DNA from: Stramonita haemastoma
Taxonomy: Eukaryota; Mollusca; Gastropoda; Neogastropoda; Muricidae
Direction of reading: 5' to 3'
Assembly (NCBI GenBank): GCA_030674155.1
Contig: CM060335.1
Span: 47,451,123-47,473,622 of the forward strand
DNA length: 22,500 bases
The notes under the pieces are model-generated. The model was not told where the DNA came from. It was given only the letters and a program-made list of their open reading frames with translations, and ran no database searches. Numbering within the stretch: the first letter of the stretch is position 1; every line of letters begins with the position of its first letter. Shown piece after piece: positions 1 to 7,819 of this stretch. The position numbers and the translations under genes are program-made.

Positions 1-377
1 TTATCATAGTTCACCTCCGGCTGCAAAACACACAAATCAGCACAGTCACTACAATCAGACATACATGGAGGTTCTAAATCAACAGATGATGGCAACTTGA
101 CTGATGTTTTTGTGTTGGTGTCCTGTGTGTGTGCTGTTGGTAGGTCTACTCCATGGGTATCTGCACATGCTGCATTCCCCTGTTCTACACCACTGTCAGG
201 CAGACTCGAGGCACTGAAGACACAGTCACTTTTACACACAACACTTGCCTGCTTCTCTTTATGCTTTCTAGAGCGCTCCTGGTCACGTTGTTGAGAAAAG
301 GATTTCTTCCTGTAAGTCTGTACTTGTGTGCTGCATTCACTGTTGGATCGCCATGTTGGTTGACACTGCTGTGTCCA
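1..377 (-). CDS. Candidate partial exon of an unknown minus-strand gene
   Basis: On the minus strand one frame is open from about 377 to the left edge, roughly 125 codons. It has no ATG because it opens just after an in-frame TGA, and a possible splice acceptor (T-rich tract, then ACCAG) sits at 378. The translation is hydrophilic: a basic Gln/Arg/Lys stretch (SQQRDQERSRKHKEK), then a Ser/Asp/Cys/Thr-rich part, as in a disordered nuclear or signalling protein. No domain is recognised. A second good-looking acceptor (TTTTGCAG) lies near position 21, so part of this could be intron instead. A frame this long arises by chance a few times in 22 kb, so composition is the main support. Confidence 0.28.
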
Positions 378-1003
378 CTGGTTTCAGTCACAAGACAAAA
401 ACCACACTGTCCCCTTCTCCTGCCACTTTTCAGCTGGAGACTGCATTGTCAGTCAGCAGGGCGCCTAAGGTCTTCTCCACAGCTGCTGGAAGTCCAGTAA
501 CTGGCATTTTTAGAATGAATTACAAGTTTTACTGCTGCTCACAGAAAATGTACACCGGCTTCACTTCTCTCCAGAGCGAGAGAGAGAGATACCGAATACG
601 AAATACGAAATTTTAATGTTTAAGGCCAACAGCCCGGTACATTTGGGATGAAAATAATACACAAATCAGTAATTGACAATCATGCATTATGAAGTGAGAA
701 ACAAAGTTCTTCAAACTGCAACAACTGATCATTACATAGACTCAATTTCTGAGAGAGAGCTCTCTACAAACACTGCTGTTTCACTATATTATAGTACTGA
801 AAGAAATTTTATCCTTAAAACAAAGAAGTGCACAAAACAAAAGCAAAGCTGTCAAAAATAGAAAAAAACAACTAGATTGAACAAAACAACACCTGAAATA
901 TCTCATCCTTGTTGTTGAAGTTATAAAGTCCCAGCGGAAGCACTCTGATTTTGGGACTGTGAACAGAAGGTGAGAAGTTTAGAAGGTTGTCTCATTTCAT
1001 CCT
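378..1003. other. No gene recognised
   Basis: The minus strand has a short ATG-led frame at 507-431 (starts MPVTGLPAAVEK) that could belong to an upstream exon of the left-edge frame, but it ends quickly. The rest is AT-rich with no domain, repeat family or RNA gene that I recognise. Confidence 0.4.
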
Positions 1004-1020
1004 GGGGGGGGGGGGGGGGG
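1004..1020. repeat. Poly-G run
   Basis: Seventeen consecutive G residues, a G-quadruplex-prone and error-prone homopolymer. Confidence 0.95.
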
Positions 1021-1192
1021 TGCTAAAAATAGTACAGTTCTTGAAAAAGCAACAGGGGACATGCCTCTGCAAGCACTAGGCCCTAGAATACTGCACGATC
1101 TATCGATTTTACTGTTGTTGTGATTGCATTAACCTCCCAGCGGGGATTTCCGATTTAGGGATTTACTGTGCAATCCCCAGCTGTTCATTTAT

Positions 1193-1218
1193 ATCTATCT
1201 ATCTATCTATCTATCTAT

Positions 1219-1265
<47 letters not shown>
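1193..1265. repeat. (TATC)n microsatellite
   Basis: About 18 tandem TATC units with one interruption near 1219. The flanks contain G/C-rich motifs (GGGGATTTCC, GGGGGAAATCCC) that look like the two sides of an older dispersed repeat. Confidence 0.95.
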
Positions 1266-1479
1266 GTCTTCTTCTCTCCCCCCCCCCCCTTAACCTGGAT
1301 GGGGGAAATCCCGATTTCCCCTGCACATGTTGCAGGTTTGCTAACTCTGTGATATAAATATTGACCTACATATTATCCTGGGCTTGCCTGTTGGCTCATG
1401 CTTGGGCTTAGGCCCACTGCACTGACATTGGACTCAATGCACTGTTGTGAGAAAGATCCTGTATAATAATAAATATACA

Positions 1480-1480
<1 letters not shown>

Positions 1481-1528
<48 letters not shown>

Positions 1529-1529
1529 A
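1481..1529. repeat. (CTA)n microsatellite
   Basis: About 16 tandem ACT/CTA trinucleotides, followed by degenerate AAT/ATA-rich sequence to about 1648. Confidence 0.95.
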
Positions 1530-1629
1530 CTAATATACTATTAATAATACTAACAATAATACTAAAATATTATAACACACAATAATAATAATGATGAAAT
1601 TATGATAACAATAATAAGAATGATGATGA

Positions 1630-1767
1630 TAATAATAATAATAGTAGTTGGAATTTATATAGCGCTATATCTTGCAAAAAGGAAACCAAAGCGCTTGCAT
1701 TCGACACATACAACACACAAGCAACAAATAATAATCAATAGCCTTTAAATAATTGGAACGCACACAC

Positions 1768-1830
<63 letters not shown>

Positions 1831-2086
1831 ACACACACACGCGCGCGCGCGCGCGCGTGCGTATACACACATAAAGGTTATACACTTTGGCAGGGCGATG
1901 AGGATTTTAGGCAGGGAAAGATAAGAGATGAAAACAGGAGGCGAAATTCTTTTGAAATAAATGTGTCTTAAAGCTAGATTTAATAGTGTCATAGGTAGGC
2001 TTTTGCTGAAGGGAGATAGAGAGGTCATTCCAGATCGACGGACCAGAAATAGATTAAGAACGGCGGCCAACAGTAGATAGCGCTCA
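1630..2086 (-). mobile_element. L2/CR1-like LINE, C-terminal and 3' UTR fragment
   Basis: Read on the minus strand, 2080-1925 gives the C-terminal signature of an L2/CR1-type reverse transcriptase: GPSIWNDLSISLQQKP, then FKTHLFQKNF, which matches the family pattern 'P.LWN.LP..I......FK..LKTHLF'. Its 3' side carries the typical L2 tail, AGCGCTATATAAATTCC followed by an ATT-rich tail (1648-1629 and beyond). Stops and frame changes show it is dead. A CA/CG dinucleotide tract (1759-1860) lies inside its 3' UTR. The 5' part is missing, as is normal for truncated LINE insertions. Confidence 0.72.
1759..1860. repeat. (CA)n-(CG)n compound microsatellite
   Basis: About 40 CA units with small interruptions, followed by about 10 CG units (1841-1858). 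Alternating purine-pyrimidine sequence with a CG core is strongly Z-DNA prone. Long open frames here in either strand are only dinucleotide repeats. Confidence 0.95.
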
Positions 2087-2171
2087 TTGCTATGTGATCT
2101 TGATTAATCAAGGCAAATTGCCTGGTTAGCTTCCAGGCAAAGACAAAACTGGGCAGAAATTGGTCAGCTCA

Positions 2172-2400
2172 CCGGCCGCCATGGCGCAGTGGTGAGCGCC
2201 TTGGATTTCGGACTGGAAGGTCGCGGGTTCGAATCCCTTGAGACTCTTAGGGATTTTTTGGACTTAAGCCGGCTCCTACCCAGAGTGAATGTGCTGTGGG
2301 CTCAGTGGGAAGACTGGGACCACACAGTCGAGCTTCATCAATTTTATGGAAGCGAATTTGAGAGTGTTGTTCAAATTACCTGACTAACACTGAAGGTGTA
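2172..2400 (+). mobile_element. SINE-C, copy 1 (tRNA-derived)
   Basis: A tRNA-like head has an A box (TGGCGCAGTGGTGAGCGCC, 2182-2200) and a canonical B box (GGTTCGAATCCC, 2226-2237), spaced like a pol III internal promoter. No anticodon arm folds into a functional tRNA. The body (TGTGCTGTGGGCTCAGTG, then GAAGACTGGGACCAC) recurs at 21917-22135 on the + strand and at 19018-19165 on the - strand, which establishes it as a dispersed family. Confidence 0.82.
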
Positions 2401-3596
2401 TGTATCTCTCGGCTGGCTGACGCTGATATGTATAATGATAGTAAATGTAGAGTACAACCCAGTCTCAAAGCGGATGCATTTCCACAGCAGCATCCTACAT
2501 TGCCAACGTCACTGGGAGGAGATGGGCTACAGAGAAGCAGAGCTAGAGAGAGGGCGAACCCTGTTGAAATTTGTTGCAGCCCCTACCCTCGATAGCGGCC
2601 ATGGAGGGAGATTAAGGGTAGGTAATTCTTGGTGTCTATGCATCACAGCCAGTGACGATGACGTCACTCCATGTCAAAGGCAAAGCAGATGACACTGCAG
2701 ATAAACGGACTCTGCATAGACCCTGTGTTTACCGTGAACAGAACAAACACAAGTGGAGGAAAACAAGTGCAGGTGACCATTAAAAAAACAACCCCAAAGT
2801 GAAAACCCTTTCAGCAATCCACGACTTTTGGGGGGCGAGATGAACGAGTGTTGGCAAACTGCCTCGGTTCCTGCTTCGTTACCCGGATGTTTGTGTACAT
2901 CTACAACCACCATGACCCTTTACCATGGATTATTTTTGCCTGTCTGTTTTTTGATTGAGTCTGCCCATCCAGCTGGGGACGGGATTTACCTTTTTACCCT
3001 GCCCATCCAGCATCCCCAGTGACTTCACAACTGATGACATTCATGATTTCAGAGTTGTACACAGCCATACAAGTAGGCTATTGCAGTGACAGCATCACAA
3101 ATTTTTAACCACCTAGCAGTAGAATATGTCAGCAGGCCTTGTGGATGACTAGATGGAAGGTAAGTAGAGACTGTTCTGTTTTGCTGCCGTTGGTGGCTTT
3201 GAAAGTCAGTTAAAGCTGCGTTTAATTTTCCAGGAGAATCGCTCATCACTGATTGATTACTTTCTGGGATATTTCGTGCATTAAGTAAAGAAAAAAATCC
3301 TCACGTCGTATGAATAACAAGGGAAGAGTAGTGCTGTGTTGGAGTGTAGCCCATTCATACAGTGGACCTAAAGCCTATACCAGCTAGCTACTGATGAGGA
3401 GAACACAGCAGTTAGCTGAGGTATCTGTGTTCGTGTTGCTCAATGAATTGGTGGTCATCTGCTGAGACACTGTTCAGTGCAATGGTTGAAACCAGTACAC
3501 TATGGAAAAATGCATGGCTTGGGTGATTAATTTTTTTTTTTTTTACAGCTTTGATTAACTATGATATTCCTGTGATTTATGAATTCAGAAATGATA
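2401..3596. other. No gene recognised; possible upstream region of the TIR gene
   Basis: No domain or repeat family is recognised. The open frames here have no coding character that I trust. A perfect cAMP-response palindrome (TGACGTCA) lies at 2659-2666 and an IRF-like motif (AAAGTGAAAACC) at 2796-2807. A 5' non-coding exon of the downstream gene could lie here, but none can be placed. Confidence 0.35.
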
Positions 3597-3598
3597 CA

Positions 3599-3673
<75 letters not shown>
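3597..3673. repeat. (TG)n microsatellite
   Basis: About 35 TG units, followed to 3775 by degenerate TG/CG alternating sequence including GCACGCACGCGTGC. Confidence 0.95.
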
Positions 3674-3674
<1 letters not shown>

Positions 3675-4206
3675 TGTGATTGTGTGAGTGTATGAGTGTG
3701 TGCGTTTGTGCCTGTGTTTATGTGTGTGTGTAGCGTGTGTGCGTACATGTGTGCACGCACGCGTGCATGCCTGTGCATGAATATAATCATAATTATTTGC
3801 CAAGCAAGTATTTGAGTTTGTTTGGCAAAGATCAGACATACTTATATGTACATCCTATTTTTTGGTGTTATCAGAATCCTTTCTTGTAACCCAATTGAAT
3901 TTCTTTTTTCTTTTTCTCCAAAGAAAGTTCCTGTTCTAGTCATAATGCTATATCATCTATTTTCGCACTGGAAATTTCCGTTCTAGTCATCTGATCAGGC
4001 TAAGTTGATAATTTCCCTCTTCTAAAAATAGAAAGATATTGTAAAGTCCCCCAGTCTAAAAATAGTAAGCCACCTCTGCTTGAAAGGCTCTGGATCCTCA
4101 ATACTAACGTAGATGCAAGTTCACATGCGTGCATAGGCTACACACACGTGCGCTTGCATGCGCGAGTGCTCATACACAAATGCTTAATATTGCTTCATTC
4201 ATATGC
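3674..4206. other. No gene recognised
   Basis: Degenerate purine-pyrimidine sequence, then unique-looking AT-rich DNA. A second alternating segment (CACACGTGCGCTTGCATGCG) lies near 4142-4161. Nothing coding is recognised. Confidence 0.5.
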
Positions 4207-4385
4207 ATCATCTTGCGCACACGTTAAAACCCGTACTGCTTTACGGAAGAGTAGGCCATTCTGCGTCAGTAGGGAGGGATGACAAAATTGACAAAAACTG
4301 CATACACACGGGGAGTAGATGTGAAAAAGCGCATGGTTGCTTATTCCGTTATCCTTGAAATAGAAGAATGAAATGAATAAGTATC
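4207..4385 (+). mobile_element. SINE-A, copy 1 (3' part)
   Basis: The sequence CATCTTGCGCACACGTTAAA, the segment CTGCATACACACGGGGA, then GCTTATTCCGTTATCCTTGA, matches the 3' half of the full copy at 20407-20772. The tRNA-like head and central core are missing, so it is 5'-truncated. Confidence 0.8.
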
Positions 4386-4418
4386 TATTTGTTCTTTAAC
4401 ACCAGCATTTAGTTATCA

Positions 4419-4421
<3 letters not shown>

Positions 4422-4482
<61 letters not shown>

Positions 4483-4513
4483 ATGTGTGTGTGTGAGTGT
4501 GTGTGTGTGTGTC
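4422..4513. repeat. (TG)n microsatellite
   Basis: About 43 TG units with two interruptions. It lies just 50 bases upstream of the splice acceptor of the TIR gene. Confidence 0.95.
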
Positions 4514-4564
4514 TAGATGTTAAAAGCATGATTACTTTCATATCTTCTTTTTTCCCCCGAACAG

Positions 4565-4767
4565 GTTCATCAATTGTGTGATCTACAATGTCCCTAAAGA
4601 AGGCAGCAAGAAGAATGTGGGAGGTGTCCCACTCCATCCAACCAAAGGGGACAGCAGACGATGAGAGTGCTGATACTGAGCAATACTGTTTAGGATATTG
4701 TGCCCCAAACCTGTTGAGGTCAAGAGGCACGCGTTTTTCTGATATCTTCAGCGACAGATATTTTTGA
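4565..4767 (+). CDS. TIR gene, first coding segment (N-terminal)
   Basis: A strong splice acceptor ends at 4564: a pyrimidine tract TCTTCTTTTTTCCCCC, then GAACAG. After 23 bases of likely 5' UTR, ATG at 4588 opens 59 codons, MSLKKAARRMWEVSHS to FSDIFSDRYF, closed by TGA at 4765-4767. An in-frame TGA at 4579-4581 fixes ATG 4588 as the first possible start. A basic helix-prone start is followed by an acidic stretch. The TIR frame opens only five bases later, in a different phase. The boundary contains a near-repeat (CAGCGACAG and CAGATATTTT each occur twice in 4749-4800), which could mark a small duplication or indel. The real protein probably joins the two frames, either through a tiny intron or through an indel error or mutation. 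Confidence 0.5.
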
Positions 4768-4771
4768 ATAG

Positions 4772-5413
4772 CAGATATTTTGGAACTATTCCAGCGACAG
4801 CGACTCTTCTGACTATTCCGCGCAAGAATCCAATCCTTGCAGCACCAAAGATGATGGTGTGTTCATTCATCACTCAGAGGAAGGACATGTTGCATTCATG
4901 ATCCTGCAGAGACTGGTACAACGGCGTCCAGGCTTAAAGTTAAAGCTGTATGGGGATGTGCAGTCTTCAGGTTTATATGACTGTTTAGAACGAGTTTGTG
5001 ACAATTCCGAGACAATCGTTGTTCTTTGGACACCTAAGTTTGAAGATGATAAACAATGCATGGACATCACTCGAAGCCTTAAAGCCCACAAAAGCTTCAC
5101 AGATGTCTCTGACATCATTTTCATCACCTATGGATTCTGTGGAAGCAGAAAACCAACCAAGAAATGTATCACCTTGAATGATGCCATTCCTGTCAATTTC
5201 AGAGATGATGTTTATTTTTATACAAGCCTGGAGAATCGCCTCCTACGCCCTGTCAGCAGACGAGCAGAAAGAGCAGAAGAAACAGCTCTGAAGCGGTCAG
5301 ATAGGCCATCCCCTATGGTCAGACCATGCCCAACCTTTGGTCATGTACATGGGACTAGAGAACATTTCACAGGTGTCAAGAGTAAAGAAGACATCATGTT
5401 TCCCTTCTTTTGA
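4772..5413 (+). CDS. TIR-domain adaptor-like protein, TIR segment
   Basis: The frame opens after a TAG at 4769 and ends at TGA 5411-5413. An acidic Ser/Asp linker leads into a TIR fold. Counting Val at 4859 as residue 1: box 1-like VFIHHSEEG (1-9) with a following amphipathic helix; box 2-like LYGDVQSSG (30-38), helix CLERVCDNSE, then strand TIVVLWTPKF (52-61); C67 where many TIRs have the conserved Cys; strand DIIFITYGF (85-93); and box 3-like VYFYTSLENRLL (118-129). TIR domains pair with other TIRs in Toll/IL-1 receptor signalling in the cytosol. Missing features: the box 2 Pro-Gly is Ser-Gly, and the catalytic Glu of NADase TIRs (three after the Cys) is Ile, which favours a scaffold role. 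TICAM-like TIR or SEFIR are both possible. No transmembrane segment is seen. Confidence 0.68.
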   Translation, partial: QIFWNYSSDSDSSDYSAQESNPCSTKDDGVFIHHSEEGHVAFMILQRLVQRRPGLKLKLYGDVQSSGLYDCLERVCDNSETIVVLWTPKFEDDKQCMDITRSLKAHKSFTDVSDIIFITYGFCGSRKPTKKCITLNDAIPVNFRDDVYFYTSLENRLLRPVSRRAERAEETALKRSDRPSPMVRPCPTFGHVHGTREHFTGVKSKEDIMFPFF

Positions 5414-5763
5414 TGCCAGACAGTATCACCGAAAGACAAGAATCGTTCATGGCAGGGGCAGGTCATTTTAACTTTGGTGAGATGACTGCTCTCTGTGATT
5501 CCATGGGTTTTTACAGAAATACTGAAGATGGCTCTCTGACACAAAGGGGCTTCATAAACCCAACAGCAGTGATCAGGATGGAAAGCCACAGCAATGAGAG
5601 TGAACCACAGGAAAGCTGTGGAAAATGCGTTCCTGACGTCAGGTTCTGGGAAACACCAGCCACTGACGACTCTCTTTGGAACAGAAGAAGCCAAAGAACA
5701 CAACACAGCATGGTCACCTCTTGCCCTGCATCAAACAGATGGCGGAGCTGGAAAAGCAGCTGA
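5389..5763 (+). CDS. TIR gene, tail segment 1 (frame-shifted)
   Basis: The coding frame moves by one base just before the TIR segment's stop, within 5389-5411. That stretch includes TTTCCC and TTTT runs, and one extra T would join the two frames directly. The new frame reads MPDSITERQESFMAGAG and GFINPTAVIRMESHSNES, and has the composition of real protein (acidic, Asn/Ser/Glu-rich). It is lost at 5763. No domain is recognised; by position it begins the long tail after the TIR domain. Another frame also opens from 5594, so the exact exit point is uncertain. Confidence 0.45.
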   Translation, partial: RHHVSLLLMPDSITERQESFMAGAGHFNFGEMTALCDSMGFYRNTEDGSLTQRGFINPTAVIRMESHSNESEPQESCGKCVPDVRFWETPATDDSLWNRRSQRTQHSMVTSCPASNRWRSWKSS

Positions 5764-6136
5764 CACAGGATTCTGTGCTGTCCCTCCTCAGCCTGGAGAG
5801 GACAGTGGTCAGGACTACCAGAGCAGACAGGGAACCAGTCCCCCAGCTGAAGGAGAGCAGAAGGAAGTGCCGCAGTCTGCACAGGGGGACACAGAAGCAG
5901 CTCCAGATGCACCTCACTCAGTGCAGGATGGAGCCAGTCAGGAGATCTCCAGCACATCACTGGATGCGGCCCCTGTTTTCTCTGGCCTCCAGAGGGACGC
6001 TTCGAAATCACAGAAAGCATCTTCAGACTCTGAGAACGTCACTTTAGTTTACAATGTTAACTTGGACCCCTGGAAACAATCCCATCTTGAACTCCCTGGA
6101 ATCAAACCATCTCTGAACTTCCTGAACCATCTCTGA
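5676..6136 (+). CDS. TIR gene, tail segment 2 (two overlapping candidate frames)
   Basis: Two frames compete. From about 5710 to 5820 the frame starting at 5676 gives a convincing amphipathic helix (IKQMAELEKQLTQDSVLSLL). From about 5820 to 6136 the frame that is open since 5594 gives a Pro/Glu/Gln/Ser-rich disordered stretch (PPAEGEQKEVPQSAQGD, then SSDSENVTLVYNVNLDPW). The simplest reading is a switch between them near 5810-5830. The second frame ends at TGA 6134-6136, beside a near-duplicate AACCATCTCTGAA (about 6107 and 6125). Confidence 0.42.
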
Positions 6137-6225
6137 AGACCCTGGCAACACAAGAAGACTGTGATGCTGTGACCAGAGACAGGCAACATTCTCCATCAGT
6201 TGTAAGCACGACATACAGGAAAAAT
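6090..6225 (+). CDS. TIR gene, tail segment 3 (short frame)
   Basis: A third frame bridges the gap between the neighbouring segments, reading TISELPEPSLKTLATQED and then VTRDRQHSPSVVSTTYRK. It has the same acidic Ser/Thr character. Its useful part ends near 6222 at an A5 run (GGAAAAATC); an indel there would connect it to the next frame (EKSMEESENSTF). Its shortness makes it uncertain by itself, but its placement exactly between two coding-like frames supports it. Confidence 0.38.
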
Positions 6226-6800
6226 CAATGGAGGAGTCCGAAAACTCAACATTTTCCCAGACAAAGGATGTCTCTCTTAACTATGTTCTAAAAAATGCAC
6301 GAGGCAGTTTTAAAACCACGCATCAAGGCAGTGGCCAGGAAGTACGATCCTCTTATCAGAACGTCGATGAAGTTGACAGAGACCAACGCAACATACAGGC
6401 AAGAGGAGCCAGACATGTACACAAAGAAACTGCTGATGAAGATGCTGCTCCGACATCTGAGACAAGCTGGTCTGAAGAAACAGAACTGAAACAACCTTTC
6501 AGCCTAGAAGGAGAGGGCTTTCATTGTGATGTGGAGACTGAAAGGAAATGCGACATGCCTCTCACACAATGGTGTGTTGCTGACATCAACACCTCTTTTG
6601 AACCGATCTTTCAGGTCTTTTCTAATCCTACAATAGCAAAGATCGTTGGAAAGAAAGACGACTCGATGCCAACTGTTGCCTTGAACACACATCACAGTGA
6701 AAACGGATCATTTCATTGTCTTGATGATGACTCTCTTAATCAGTCACCCCCTGTTGACAAGTCCTTTCAAGATGATTTCAAGGAGTTGGCTATTTTGTAA
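6163..6800 (+). CDS. TIR gene, tail segment 4
   Basis: This is the longest tail frame, open from 6163, with an internal ATG at 6228 (MEESENSTFSQTKDVSLN), to TAA at 6798-6800. It is strongly acidic and polar, with clusters such as KETADEDAAPTSETSWSEE and NVDEVDRDQR, and a more structured part near WCVADINTSFEPIFQVFSNP. No known domain is recognised. It is likely a disordered signalling tail that could carry short docking or phosphorylation motifs. It ends in KELAIL, while an adjoining frame reads GYFVKAAANDDQPQ, so the stop at 6800 is probably not the natural end. Confidence 0.48.
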
Positions 6801-7099
6801 AAGCTGCAGCTAACGATGATCAACCTCAAGAGCTATGCAGTGTGGCAGCCACACCTGACAGGAACAGAACGTCCACAGACAGTGGCTCCATCAGTCTCTC
6901 AGGAGCTGGAGGAGGTACAGGCCTTGAGGTTCCTCCCAGCTCTAAGTCAGATGGTTCCTGTAGTAAAGCTCAGGCACGTGATCAGACACAGGTCAAAGAA
7001 GGTGGCGTGGAGGCTTCCCCAGTGCTGCCAGGCCCTCTACTTCCACCACCGCATTCCACACTCCCTCACAACACCTGGCCATTCAAAATCCCTGTTCAG
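6776..7099 (+). CDS. TIR gene, tail segment 5, ending at a splice donor
   Basis: The frame is open from 6776 and continues the tail (FVKAAANDDQPQELCSVAA, then a Ser/Gly-rich stretch and a Pro-rich PVLPGPLLPPPHSTLP). It ends at 7099 with a perfect donor consensus, CAG|GTGAGT. Without splicing the frame would continue to a TAA at 7193-7195. The proline-rich piece could bind SH3 or WW domains (inference only). Confidence 0.48.
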
Positions 7100-7164
7100 G
7101 TGAGTGAAGCTTTTGAAATCAGTCTGATGTTGTCAGCTACAGGACGCTGTTTCCACCCGTGCAG
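7100..7164 (+). other. Candidate 65-nt intron in the TIR gene
   Basis: GTGAGT at 7100-7105 and acceptor TTTCCACCCGTGCAG ending at 7164. Removing it joins PVQ to PGDRQSAS in phase 0 and restores the downstream frame. It is very short for a mollusc intron, so a frame-shifting indel is the alternative. Confidence 0.4.
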
Positions 7165-7437
7165 CCAGGTGACCGTCAGAGTGCCAGTGTTGTAACACAG
7201 TCCACCATGACCTCTCGACCTGCCTCTTCTCTGTCAGACCACATTGCTTCAAACATGGGGGTCTTCAACACTGCACACAGCGAACCCCAGTGCCTTGGGA
7301 CTGGGAACAGCAGTCGGACAGTCTGGGTGTCAGATTTAGGAGCCACTGGACCTGACAAACCCCTGAAGGACCTGGGATTGGCCAGGGCTCATCTCAATCC
7401 CAGCAGCATTGCATGGCTTCAACACTGCCTCAACGAG
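7165..7437 (+). CDS. TIR gene, tail segment 6, ending at a splice donor
   Basis: The open frame reads PGDRQSASVVTQSTMTSRP through LARAHLNPSSIAWLQHCLNE. It stops at 7437 with a good donor, GAG|GTATGA; the in-frame TGA at 7441-7443 lies inside that donor, so the exon must end here. The C-terminal part (NPSSIAWLQHCLNE) looks helical. Beyond this point the sequence turns into simple AT/TG-rich intron-like DNA, which agrees with an exon end. Confidence 0.48.
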
Positions 7438-7677
7438 GTATGATTCTCTCTTGCCAGTGTGTGAGTGTGTGCGCGCATGGTGACTGTATGGTCACTGCCT
7501 ATCGATTATTGTACACTGCTATTGGAAATGACATACACTCCAACATTTGTTGCTAGACAACCTAGCTAGTAGAGGAAGAAACCAACTGAATCCTGACCGA
7601 GATTTCTCTGCATGCACCTAGGTCCCTGAGCGTAACTGCCAAGAAGCACATGATTGGTGGTCTGATACCTAGACTAA
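7438..7677 (+). other. Intron-like sequence
   Basis: Follows the GTATGA donor. No coding-like frame or repeat family is recognised. Confidence 0.45.
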
Positions 7678-7819
7678 ATGGCTGGTTTCCAGGGACATTG
7701 TCCCCTCATGGGTGGTTTGCAGGGACATTATCCCCTCATGGCTGGCTCATAGGGACATTGTCCCCTCATGGCTGGCTCGCAGGGACATTGTCCCCTCATG
7801 ACTGGCTTGCAGGGACATA
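7678..7819. repeat. 30-bp minisatellite with a palindrome in each unit
   Basis: Four full units plus partial ones. The unit is GGGACATTGTCCCC, then TCATGGCTGGCTTGCA with small variants. Each unit contains GGGACA-T-TGTCCC, a perfect inverted repeat with a one-base centre. It lies in the putative intron of the TIR gene. Confidence 0.92.

Noticed and set aside
361..480. In-frame TGA as a selenocysteine codon in the left-edge minus-strand frame
   Set aside because: No SECIS-like element or selenoprotein motif is visible; a splice acceptor just after the stop is simpler.
1665..2070. Overlapping open frames on the minus strand with Cys-Val repeats
   Set aside because: They are translations of the CA/CG microsatellite and an out-of-frame reading of the L2-like fragment.
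2182..2237. Possible tRNA gene (also the SINE heads at 11682-11746, 11755-11833, 20413-20475 and 21930-21975)
   Set aside because: The A and B boxes are present, but the arms do not form a proper cloverleaf and each is followed by a repeated SINE body.
3527..3839. His-Thr repeat open frames, also at 4416-4730 and 14868-15125
   Set aside because: Produced by (TG)n microsatellites.
7692..7819. Cluster of p53-like half sites in the minisatellite
   Set aside because: The palindrome centre is ACATTGT rather than the required C-A/T-A/T-G with flanking purines and pyrimidines in register; it has one extra base.
7678..7819. CRISPR-like array (also 20121-20296)
   Set aside because: The units are directly adjacent without unique spacers; these are minisatellites in a eukaryotic genome.
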